A DNA stretch of 64,000 bases from Sipunculus nudus (taxonomy: Eukaryota; Annelida; Sipuncula; Golfingiida; Sipunculidae): positions 19,819,079 through 19,883,078 of the forward strand of contig CM049307.1 in assembly GCA_026874595.1 (NCBI GenBank). The letters are read 5' to 3'. The translations under genes were made by a program, and so were the position numbers. How positions within the stretch are numbered: position 1 is the stretch's first letter; each line of letters begins with the position of its first letter. The notes beneath the pieces are model-generated. The model saw nothing but the letters and a program-made list of their open reading frames with translations, ran no database searches and had not been told where the DNA came from. Shown piece by piece: positions 49,201 to 56,672 of this stretch.

Positions 49201-51312
49201 TTCAACTTCCTGTAATTTGGCCAAAATTCACCGAACTTTAACCATTTGAACAAACTTGAGAGAGATGGTATAAAAGATTATTTCTGTGAAATATTGAACA
49301 AATTGGCTTGACCATTTCGGAGGAGAAGATTAAGATCTAAGAAAGTGCAGATTTTTTTCAGATGGCTAATTTTTTGCATTAAATTTCATGATGCTAGCTC
49401 CAGTCGTTTTCGAAATAGTATGGGTTAACGTTTACCTGTGAATATAAACATTGCCTGGCATGAGGAATATCTAAAATCATAAATCTACATTTTTTAAAAG
49501 TTTTTAAAAAACATTCTTGTCAATATTAACCAAAGATAACCTGAAATCTAAATGTCTGGAGGCATGATGTAACGGATGCTGATAAACTGGTTCCAGGCTA
49601 GATGTATCTGCTTCACACAGCTAACATATATGGTAAAATGACTCAATTCAATCTTTATTATTCAGCCAAAATTCATCCTTTGGAACCATAAAAGACAATT
49701 ATTATAAGAATTATTCAGGGGATTATTCTTGTATAATATTAAACAAACTGGCCTCAGTGGCGTCAATCAAAAAACGTTCTGCAGGTTTATAACTCATATG
49801 GGAAATTAAAGCAAAATGGCTAAGTTAAGCTTCCCATAACTCAGCCAAAAACCACTGAACCAAAACCATTTGAACAAATTTGAATTATCAACACCGAAGA
49901 ATAATTAATGTGTGAGATTTAAGAATTTGGCCCAGTGGATTTTGAGAAAAAGATCTTTGTAGCCACTGAGTTAAAATGGGCTGTTATGGCATATGACTAA
50001 ATTCAGCTTCCCATAACTCAGCCAAAAGTCACTGAACTAAAACCATTTGAACAAACTTCAGAAAGCACTACCCTAAGATCATTTCTGCGCGATATTAAAC
50101 AATTTGGCCAAATGGTTTCAGAGAAGAAGTTTTTTGTAGCTGTCAGTATGATACGGGCACATATGACCCCCGTTCAAATAAGGCCCATGCAGGTGGCGCC
50201 ACCAATACCTCAATTTCAGACATGACTCATGTGACCAACATTGGCATAAAATTTGGTGATGACAGCTCCAGCCGTTTTTAAGATTGTAATTTTAGTATGC
50301 CTTTTTGGACGGATGACTAAGTTCAACTAGCTGTAACTTGGCCAAAAATCACCGAACTTATACCATTCGAACAAATTTGAGAGAGATTGTTCCAGGGATC
50401 ATTTCTGTGAAATATTGGACAATTTGGCTGACTAGTTTTGGAGAAGAAGATTTTCAAAGCTTTTTTAGCTTTTTCCCTATAAAATCTAAGAAAATGCAGT
50501 TAGCCAGAAAATAAGCAAAATCTGATAGAGTTTTTTAGATGACTAATTTTTGCATAAAATTTCTTGATGCTAACTCTTACCGTTTTCAAGATAGTATGGG
50601 TTAACGTACAGACGACGGACGACTGATGACGGACGCCGCCACACCATCGCATAAGCTTACAGGTTCGCTAAAAATGAAATGAAGCATAACCTTGATACTA
50701 ACAAGATTCTGAGTTGGAAGATTATTTATTTTTCATGTTAAACAATATAAAATGGCCACCTATCTGTGGATAAATTTGACTAATAACCATGTCAGACCTG
50801 TTATCTGCAGAGGTTATGGGAGGGTATGGGCAACTCTTCACCATAAATATCTGGTCATCCCCTCTATGAATGGTCTTCTTCCTACAATAATATAAATATC
50901 CTCTCCTGATAAAAATGAAATCAATACAAAAGTTATATTAGAATACAAATATAACAGAACAATTGAAAGCACCACACACAAGCAAATGGACCCACATCAT
51001 TAAAATGTTGCTAGATATAATTAATGATTCAAGCACTGAGTAATATTTTCACCTCTTGTAAACCCTAGAATTTGTTTGATATATGCAGGCATCAATTTTT
51101 GCACAAACCTACCATTAATTAAGTACATTCATACATTAATTTTACAAAACCTACCATTCATTCAGTATATTCTGTCTTAGCAGTGAGCCCGGTGCCCCAT
51201 GTATCCAATCAAAGCTCTGCTTTCCAGCAACAATGCACAGTATTCGTCTGGCAAACCCCCGTCTCTCACACAAACTGACGAGGCTGCTGAATGATGTGCC
51301 AACCCTGCTCAT
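29976..51312 (-). CDS. POLG2: POLG2, accessory subunit of mitochondrial DNA polymerase gamma, 9 coding exons
   Basis: Complement join, in transcript order: 51312-51155, 50881-50760, 45325-45187, 44384-44279, 43591-43421, 42504-42367, 41519-41341, 33114-33018, 30044-29976. This totals 1179 nt, 392 residues. POLG2 is the processivity factor of the mitochondrial replicase and is derived from class II aminoacyl-tRNA synthetases. Family landmarks in order: SLQLVGHRLPFGLAEVAQC (human [18 protein letters not shown]), LKWWKQFAG, FHFPWGMEPVE, the LQRGITAYLWNGYQ segment, VLKLHPKIAPYSIAIAV, then HDEIGIPFTLIMNEKTLENG and VALLRNRD in the C-terminal anticodon-binding-like domain. All splice phases agree. 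It is shorter than the human protein (485), mainly at the N-terminus and in the segment before ALHQHY. Exon 2 is the least certain. Confidence 0.9.
30045..33017 (-). other. POLG2 intron 8
   Basis: Donor CAG|GTATGG at 33017, acceptor AACAG. It is filled by one or two minus-strand family B copies (30303-32776). A G-run lies at 31921-31932. Confidence 0.8.
30303..32776 (-). mobile_element. Family B element(s), minus strand, composite
   Basis: The 5' end (minus) TAGCTCAGCTGACTGTAAGTC is at 32776, with a GTCGTGGTCC and multi-CCGTCCGT segment next to it. A 3' palindrome plus CCCTTG|TT end lies at 30303, and a second such end (GACCCATGGGTCCTTTG) lies at 30911. Two copies are therefore probably merged or one inserted into the other. 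30303-30640 is close to 33320-33660. Confidence 0.65.
33018..33114 (-). CDS. POLG2: POLG2 exon 8
   Basis: HDEIGIPFTLIMNEKTLENG then VALLRNRDTLIQ, matching human [20 protein letters not shown] and LIHLRSRD. Acceptor TTTTTTAATTGCAG, donor ATACAG|GTATGG. The first base completes Met from exon 7. Confidence 0.95.
33320..33874 (-). mobile_element. Family B element, minus strand, compact copy
   Basis: A complete small copy of 555 bp. The 5' AGCTCAGCTGACTATAAGTC stem is at 33874 and the 3' end is GACCCATGGGTCCCTTG|TTTTT at 33320, with the subterminal AGCTGAGCGCC before it. It lacks the long tandem core, which shows that the ends alone define the family. Confidence 0.8.
33885..34250 (-). mobile_element. 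Family B element, minus strand, 3' truncated
   Basis: The 5' end AGCTCAGCTGACAGTAAATA is at 34250. One core unit follows with GGTGGCACCACTTGTATT (about 33905). There is no 3' palindrome. It lies directly between two other B copies in the same orientation. Confidence 0.65.
34256..38579 (-). mobile_element. Family B element, minus strand, long or composite copy
   Basis: The 3' end GACCCATGGGTCCCTTG|TTTTT is at 34256 and the matching 5' end TAGCTCAGCTGACTATAAGTC at 38579. The 4.3-kb interior contains GA microsatellites and AT-rich filler, so it may hold other insertions. The end segments (ATTTTCGGTATGGTAGGAGA near 38414, also near 32617 and 33710) are shared with the other minus-strand copies. 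Confidence 0.6.
36000..36125. repeat. (GA)n-rich microsatellite tract
   Basis: Interrupted GAGA repeats (GAGAGAGAGAAAGAGAGAGA and similar). They give the serine/leucine-rich minus-strand frame, which is not a gene. A smaller GA tract lies at about 35120-35165. Confidence 0.9.
38951..39330 (+). repeat. Tandem duplication, 190-bp period, two copies
   Basis: CAAATCTTGACTGGCTTTTG occurs at 38951 and 39141. The copies stay about 90% similar through GATTACATACCAAGTTG/GATTACATACCGAGTTG. Immediately upstream is a hairpin-plus-CTTG end (CCAAACCTTTGGCTCTTG|TTT, 38929-38947). Confidence 0.85.
40245..40287. repeat. (TA)n microsatellite
   Basis: Pure TA run of about 21 units. Confidence 0.95.
41341..41519 (-). 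CDS. POLG2: POLG2 exon 7
   Basis: VLKLHPKIAPYSIAIAVAGL begins the anticodon-binding-like domain (human VLKLHPCLAPIKVALDVG), continuing GPTRVREVASHVTRELKKAG and FSVLDLRRDN. Acceptor TTTGCATTGCCAG, donor CAT|GTAAGT. It starts in phase 0 and ends with 2 nt over. Confidence 0.95.
41735..42025 (-). mobile_element. tRNA-derived SINE, copy 2
   Basis: On the minus strand the head has an A-box-like segment (GTGGTCTAGGGGTAGAGC) and a B-box-like segment (GAGTTTGAATCTC) with tRNA spacing, then a body related to the copy at 14090-14365. It lies in POLG2 intron 6 in the same orientation as POLG2. Confidence 0.75.
42367..42504 (-). CDS. POLG2: POLG2 exon 6
   Basis: GHFGKKYVLPHVIECRISLQ then RGITAYLWNGYQCVTSPGDE, matching the human stretch with DLDRGMLAYLYDSFQ. 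Acceptor TTCTTTACAG; donor GAA|GTGAGT. An alternative in-frame donor, GAG|GTAACA, 12 nt earlier would drop VTSE. Confidence 0.9.
43421..43591 (-). CDS. POLG2: POLG2 exon 5
   Basis: FAGATSKFTSENNSENN, a low-complexity Asn/Ser loop, then FHFPWGMEPVEVICNHGDKP-LQQL and GISCQ. It matches the human [20 protein letters not shown] region. Acceptor T-rich CAG, donor CAG|GTAAGA. Phase 0 at both ends (57 codons). Confidence 0.92.
44279..44384 (-). CDS. POLG2: POLG2 exon 4
   Basis: CPGEQELRLFYFVAPGQVNQ then ELEKWHRTRLKWWKQ, matching human SLVWFTPP...WLRHRLQWWRKFA. The longest open frame here is a different, false frame; the coding frame was picked by family match and by the phases of both neighbours. 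Acceptor TTGAACAG, donor CAG|GTATAG. Confidence 0.9.
45187..45325 (-). CDS. POLG2: POLG2 exon 3
   Basis: LHQHYISSLQLVGHRLPFGL then AEVAQCQDGHWHQKDEDVQE, matching human [20 protein letters not shown]. Acceptor ATTTGAAACAG. The donor CTCAG|GTTTGA is weak but is the only one that keeps frame with exon 4. Confidence 0.9.
46105..47356 (-). mobile_element. Family B element, minus strand, complete copy
   Basis: The 5' end AGCTCAGCTGACTGTAAGTC is at 47356. One core unit includes GGTGGGGCCACC near 47011. The 3' side has CAACTGAGCG, GACCCATTGGTC and ends CCCTAG|TTG at 46105. The 3' end is CTAG here where other B copies have CTTG. Confidence 0.7.
47365..50672 (-). repeat. Tandem-core repeat block with GCGAACCTG end (family C, composite)
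   Basis: The right border on the minus strand reads TAGCGAACCTGTAAGCTTAT and then a GGCGGCGTCCGTC segment, the same type of end as the other families. Inside, GGTGGCACCACCAGTCTTGT recurs near 47373 and 47499 (period about 125 bp), and GCAGGTGGCGCCACCAATAC recurs near 49068 and 50190 within larger diverged units (AACTCAGCCAAAA-type phrases about 180 bp apart). No matching left subterminal repeat was found, so the block may contain more than one element. Confidence 0.55.
50760..50881 (-). CDS. POLG2: POLG2 exon 2 (predicted)
   Basis: Forty codons, KKTIHRGDDQIFMVKSCPYP and so on to QIYPQI, between an acceptor TATTGTAG and a donor ATAG|GTGGCC. The incoming phase (2 nt from exon 1) and outgoing phase (1 nt to exon 3) both fit. 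DDQIFMVKSCPYP is placed like human TSVVVFREQVFPV. Similarity at the 3' half is weak and the donor is unusual, so its end or a missing extra exon remain possible. Confidence 0.55.
51155..51312 (-). CDS. POLG2: POLG2 exon 1 coding part
   Basis: MSRVGTSFSSLVSLCERRGF, then ARRILCIVAGKQSFDWIHGA and LLRQNILNEW. SLVSLCERRGF aligns with human ALLEICQRRHF, and LLRQNILNEW with VELRKNLAAEWW. An in-frame TAA lies 6 nt before the ATG within the same exon, so this Met is the start if the acceptor TTTTTCATTGCAG (51326-51338) is used. The Arg-rich, Ser-rich head could serve as a mitochondrial presequence. Donor AATG|GTAGGT. Confidence 0.8.
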
Positions 51313-51321
51313 CTCTTACAT
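51310..51321 (-). promoter_or_regulatory. Start-stop minimal uORF before the POLG2 start
   Basis: On the minus strand the exon reads ATG-TAA-GAG-ATG. A one-codon upstream ORF sits in frame and only 6 nt from the main ATG. Start-stop elements of this type are known to hold ribosomes at the start and lower downstream initiation. The effect here is inferred. Confidence 0.5.
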
Positions 51322-51337
51322 TTTACTGCAATGAAAA

Positions 51338-53525
51338 ATAGACAGTTGCCATAACATACTCACAATAATTCTATATAATTACACTTCAGATTAAAAATAT
51401 ATATATACTATGTAAATGCAACTTGAGGCATTTGCTCAAATAGTTCTCTGGAACTCTGAACTGGCCTAGGGTTAATTCTGCTGGGAAGATCTCTTAAGAT
51501 ATGGTGCAAGATGGCAAGCTACATAATAATAATGTATTAGTATATCTTTAAAATTTTGCTCAAAGAGACAAAGTTAGAATAGTGACATTCTTGGACTCTG
51601 TATTTTCAACACCTGTTACTAATAGGCATTATTTTAAATAAGTGGGCTGAGGTTTAGGATGATAGTATATGATAGGTGAGAAAAACTTTGTTGTTATCAG
51701 GTGATGGCACGGCTTCAATGAAATCAAGTGTTCAATTTTTATTTTACTTGTGAAATGTAAAGGCACAAGATGCATGTACAGTTCACGAAGACAAACTTGT
51801 GTTATATATAAACAACAACTGAGACACTTGAAGTTAATGACAATGATGAGTAGAGAAGCCAAAAATTCAGGGGCTTCCAAATAGTAGAAAAAACATATGG
51901 TATTAACAAGCACTGAGTGATCAATTTAGTGAGGTTTTTGGAAAGGAGGGAGAAGACAAGGTTGATTGGGGGGGGGGGGGGGGGGGTTAGTATATAACTA
52001 CATTAGTACTAGGTTATTCTAGGCTGCCCTGTACATGAAGAAAAACAGATGGAGACTACTTGTTATACCTGCACTAGGTGGCCAATGGTACGTATTATAC
52101 TTTACCCTTGGTTTGTCTGTCAGCAGTTTTATGCAGTCCTAAACAGATTTAACAGAAAAAGAAAACGCCCAAGTTGAATTGGAACATTCATTCAAAGGTT
52201 GGTGGTAACATTGATCACCATAAAAAAATTATTCAAAGGATTCTGTCCCATTGCTAAAGCTACTTCATTATAACGAGCTATTGATCTGGATTAGCAGGTG
52301 GCTTTGTACTGGAGGTGACCTCAGGCTGGAATAGGGTTGATGAACCATGGCAGGTATGGAGACCTACACAGGCACCCTGGCGGGAATCTGATGTCTCCAA
52401 GAAAAGTTTGCACTTATTATATTTTTTCCATCTATTATCTGTTATATTGTGTAGTGTACGGCTCCAAATGCAGAAACTGGGAACATTGACTCCAGTCGAA
52501 GACCAATTATAATTAAGTTTAAAATTATTAAGTCATTCACTGCATGTTTTGTCATAGTTGTCACAATGTATCCATGTACTATTCACTTAAACATTACAAA
52601 TAACAATATGTCATGCGGAGCATGCCTTTATACCTGGTGCCTGGTGCGACTGTTCACTGTGTTATTGTTGACTGAACGTTTCATTAGATTAGGGAAACCC
52701 AAACATGTGAAGGATTGGGGAACCCCCCTCTAACAGATGTAAACAGGCAGGGCTTCGGAGCATTTTTGGAGAGTACGTCGGGTTGCTATTCCACTATGTT
52801 GGCAAGCTGCAACCATGTATGGATTGTAGAATGCGTTTGAATAATTTGACAGTAAGCATAATTTGGTCGAATTAAGCAAAAAATTTTAGTAAATAAAAAA
52901 ATTTAATTTAAATTTCGTTTTTTTTTCAACAAGATAACAGAGGGGAAAAAATCTTTTGAGATATTTAATTCATGTCCACTAAAATGGCTTTATATTGTAG
53001 ATGTCTAAAATAGTGCAAAATAAAAGAAAATCTTTCAAAATGTTACAATATCATTTAAAAATTAATGAATAAAAAGTTCAAAATTATGCATACTGTACAC
53101 GTGCGCTGTACCAGATTTAAAATATACTATACTATATAATATGGTCTATTATTTTAAATTATGAATTTAAAAAAACTGTTAGGTTGATTTTTTTTTTGGC
53201 CAATTGTGCTACTTTTAACTTCGACTAAAACATAAATTGAACCCAAAAGTGTAAACATAATGTATAGGACACCAAGGATCTACTCTAGAAATACATCAAT
53301 GGACGGGCAAAATTTCCATAAGGTTAATAGAAATTTAAGTTAATGTGAATCGTTTAGATAATATGGTACAAACACGGGTGAACACATCCCGATCTACTAA
53401 TTGATGGAAGCACTGGTTCAACTAAAGAATTTTGTCCACATGACACATTAACTTGGGTTCATTTAATACTATCCTAAAGAGATGATGAGTCATCCGCCTT
53501 TGAATAATTATAATTAACGCATTAC
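51338..53525 (-). other. Probable POLG2 5' UTR intron region
   Basis: Between a candidate non-coding first exon donor at 53525 and the acceptor before exon 1 coding. It contains a G-run at 51969-51986 and AT-rich unique sequence. No coding feature was seen. Confidence 0.45.
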
Positions 53526-53650
53526 CTGCCTGGTACGACACCAAAATCATCTAGTGGGAAGATGTGCCACCGCGCATGTGGCCAGTATTTTGCCTGAGCA
53601 ATCTGATTTTAATGGACCTTTCCATCGCACTAGCGCCACCTGCTGGCAAC
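53526..53650 (-). promoter_or_regulatory. Candidate POLG2 non-coding first exon and divergent promoter
   Basis: On the minus strand ACCAGGCAG|GTAATG is a strong donor at 53526. On the plus strand TTCAG|GTAGGT lies at 53665-53675, pointing the other way. The bases between them are richer in CG than the surroundings. This arrangement suits two diverging transcripts. It is inference from splice motifs and base composition only. Confidence 0.4.
53633..53646 (-). promoter_or_regulatory. CTCF consensus match
   Basis: On the minus strand CCAGCAGGTGGCGC fits the CTCF core CCASYAGRKGGCRS at all 14 positions, and it is followed by TAGTGCG. It lies between the two diverging candidate first exons. CTCF is conserved across bilaterians. 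Occupancy is not shown. Confidence 0.55.
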
Positions 53651-53936
53651 CATGGGCACTGAGTGTTCAGGTAGGTCTTCTTGGTGACGAGAAAGATCAT
53701 GATTATTTTGAAATTTTTGTTATACCGGCGCTGTGGCTAAAGGTAAAAATGTTATCTTTCACGGCAAAACTCTTTGACGCAGCCTCTGTTTATATTTATC
53801 TTTCTTAAAACAAAACCTTGCATAAACTGACTCGATCTTAGGACAAAAGTTAAATGATTAAACCTATTGTCAATTTATACACTGCTTAGTGATTAGCCTA
53901 TAGCCTGACTAAAGGTCTATCATCATAACGTGACTC

Positions 53937-53937
<1 letters not shown>

Positions 53938-53996
<59 letters not shown>
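53938..53996. repeat. (TA)n microsatellite
   Basis: Pure TA run of about 29 units. Confidence 0.95.
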
Positions 53997-53999
<3 letters not shown>

Positions 54000-54223
54000 C
54001 TACATCTGATGTAAGTCTGTAGTTTAAAACTGAATGCATATTTTAACTGCATGTTGAAATGCTTCCACTTTCTAAAAAGCTGGTCAAATGAAATTCTCCA
54101 TAAATTTACAGATTACACCGTACTCTTCGGGTGTCACCCGAAACGCCTCGCCTCATCTTCGAGTGTGCTCGGTAGATTACGAATTCTGTCGAGGAGTTCC
54201 GAGGGGCTGTGTTCCATGTGAGC

Positions 54224-54313
54224 TAGACCGGTTACCCTGCTCTATTAAGCCCCTCAGCCAAGCTATGATTGGCCTAGAGCAGCGGTGCCATAATAGAGCG
54301 GGGTACCAGTCTA
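54224..54313. repeat. Imperfect inverted repeat in the CpG-richer TMA16 upstream region
   Basis: The arm TAGACCGGTTACCCTGCTCT (54224-54247 with ATTA) pairs with AGAGCGGGGTACCAGTCTA (54291-54313 with TAAT) across about 43 bp. If transcribed as TMA16 5' UTR it would form a strong stem-loop. It could also be the remnant of a small insertion. Confidence 0.6.
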
Positions 54314-54404
54314 CATGTGAGCTAGCTCAGAACAGCGTGGGAAAGTCATCCACGTTTCACGCATTGCGCTTGGAAACAGGATAGAAGTTGTCAAAGTCTA
54401 CGTC

Positions 54405-54407
54405 ATG
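54405..54407 (+). CDS. TMA16: TMA16 exon 1, predicted start codon at splice donor
   Basis: CGTCATG|GTAGGC: an ATG with a purine at -3, directly before a usable donor, next to a CpG-richer segment. Splicing to 60789 gives GTCATGCCCAAG, i.e. MPK, the family N-terminus. Other ATG|GT sites exist in the 6.4 kb upstream of exon 2 (for example near 57399), so this is the best candidate only. Confidence 0.35.
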
Positions 54408-56625
54408 GTAGGCGATAACATTGTAATAACATATAGTATCACTGGGAGCCATCGAAAAGAGAGCGAGAAAATTTATTTTATTTGCCCATTCACACCATTA
54501 CCCATTATCGCTCAAATTCGGGGTGTAGACTAAAACTCGGGTCTGTCTAAATCCGCGGAGAGATGGAGAATTCGCGGAGAATTCGTGGAGAATTTGCGGA
54601 GAGTTTTTATATCCAATGATAATTTTAAATACACGTAAAAAATCACCTTAAATCTCCAACTATATTACTCTTAACATATTTGTTCACTTTTAAATGACCT
54701 AAATAATTAAAAATCTGTACATTCACAAAAACTTCAGTTCTCAGATGTTCGGACAAGCAGGTGTTACTTTTAAGATTTTATTTGTGCCACGTACCCTAAA
54801 GACAACGAATAGCATCAGGAGCTGTGCCGCAGTGCGCTTTTTACGATTCCAAATACAGTTTATTTTTGTTTCAATCCAGAAATTAAACAATTTTAACAAG
54901 AGATTAATGCTCCAACACTTAGTTGCTTGTTACAGTTAGGATTTTACACCATTTCCTAAAACAAAACTTTTTCCTAGAATACCAAAGCCAAAATATAATG
55001 CAACTGTAACTATTTGGATTGAATGTGTATGTTGGTTAGGAGATGTATTCAAACACATGGTTGATTGTGATAAAAAAATGTAATAAGTCGTTTCATTTTA
55101 AATGTGCATATGTCTTTAAAATAACCAAAAAAATTATTATTAATTAAATGGTTTTGTGAAGATTGTACCATACGTTCTTGTACTCCTGATGTATGTATGT
55201 GTACATTGTGCTAAATTCTTATTTTTTATTATTATTATAATACTCTGTATTGTTAAGGTCAGAAAGCAGTGTGGTGTATTTTGTACAGAATAAGAAAAAT
55301 ATAATTGTTTAACCACGAATACATATATTTACTATTTTTTTCTTTTATCTTATTTAATTCTACTGCTAAGTTGATTCATTAGCTGAAGGGTGCAATCTTT
55401 GTTTGTGTATTAAGTGTGTAAGGTCGAATAATTGTGTTTCAACTTTCATTTGTGCATTTAAATTGGGTCTATATATACACTGTAAATGGGGATATTTTTT
55501 TTATCTATCAATTTAATTAAATGTAGGAAATATTATGACTTTTTTATTATATTATACATTTTGTTTACCATCTGTAAATTTGACTCACGTGTATGGTTTT
55601 GATATTTTTTGCACAATAAACTGTTGAAAGATTAGGTCTTTTGCGGTTTCGTCTAAAGATCTGTCAGTGTCAGCTGGTACTCAGACGGGTACGTGTTAGC
55701 TTTTGCGTAACGCATTCACTCGTCTACATCTGGGTCTACATTGTTAAGCATAAAATGCTTAATTATGTAGAGATTTTTTAAATATTTCGGTCATTTATCA
55801 GTGCGAAAATATGTTAAGAGTAATATAGTTGGGGATTTTAAGTGATTTTAATGTGTATTCAAAAGTATCATTTCATAAAAAACTCCGCAAATTCTCCATG
55901 AATTCTCTGCAAATTCTCCATTGCGGTTTCGTCTAAAGATCTGTCAGTGTCAGCTGGTACTCAGACGGGTACGTGTTAGCTCTTGCGTAACGCATTCACT
56001 CGTCTACATCTGGGTCTACATTGTTAAGCATAAAATGCTTAATTATGTAGAGATTTTTTAAATATTTCGGTCATTTATCAGTGCGAAAATATGTTAAGAG
56101 TAATATAGTTGGGGATTTAAAGTGATTTTAATGTGTATTCAAAAGTATCATTTCATAAAAAACTCCGCAAATTCTCCATGAATTCTCCATCTCTCCGCGG
56201 ATTCTCCGCGTTTTAGACAGACCCCTAAAACAAGGAAGTTGGATGTCAAGCCTGATGCCAAGCCCAATGACAACGTCCAGCTCGGATGTCTTACTTTAAT
56301 CCGGCAAAAAGAGAAAACATAGAAAATTAAATATTCATGTATTTTGGTGCTAGTTCGGAATTCTTTCTACACTCCCCTCCAATCCCCCTGTGTGAACCAC
56401 AGTTGAATGATTCTAAAAGAGATGAAACTATTCTGGAACTTCAGTAATTACACGTTATTGCAGTCACTCATTTCTCTCATACCTCATCAAATATATCGCC
56501 CTCTTTACCTTCTTGTAAAGCTAACTCAAGAATTAGACAGAATTCTGAACTCGCTCATGTATTTTTAGTGTAGTATTAAATCTAATATTAAAAAAAACTT
56601 TTTACAATTAAAGTAAAATTACGAC

Positions 56626-56672
<47 letters not shown>

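Larger units (their letters stand above)
45326..50759 (-). other. POLG2 intron 2 (5.4 kb)
   Basis: Contains family B copy 46105-47356 and the repeat block 47365-50672. 45326-46104 has no recognised feature. The borders depend on the less certain exon 2. Confidence 0.6.

Noticed and set aside
53652-53669. ATGGGCACTGAGTGTTCAG|GTAGGT as TMA16 coding start
   Set aside because: It would enter exon 2 in the wrong phase. It may still be a non-coding exon or a chance donor.
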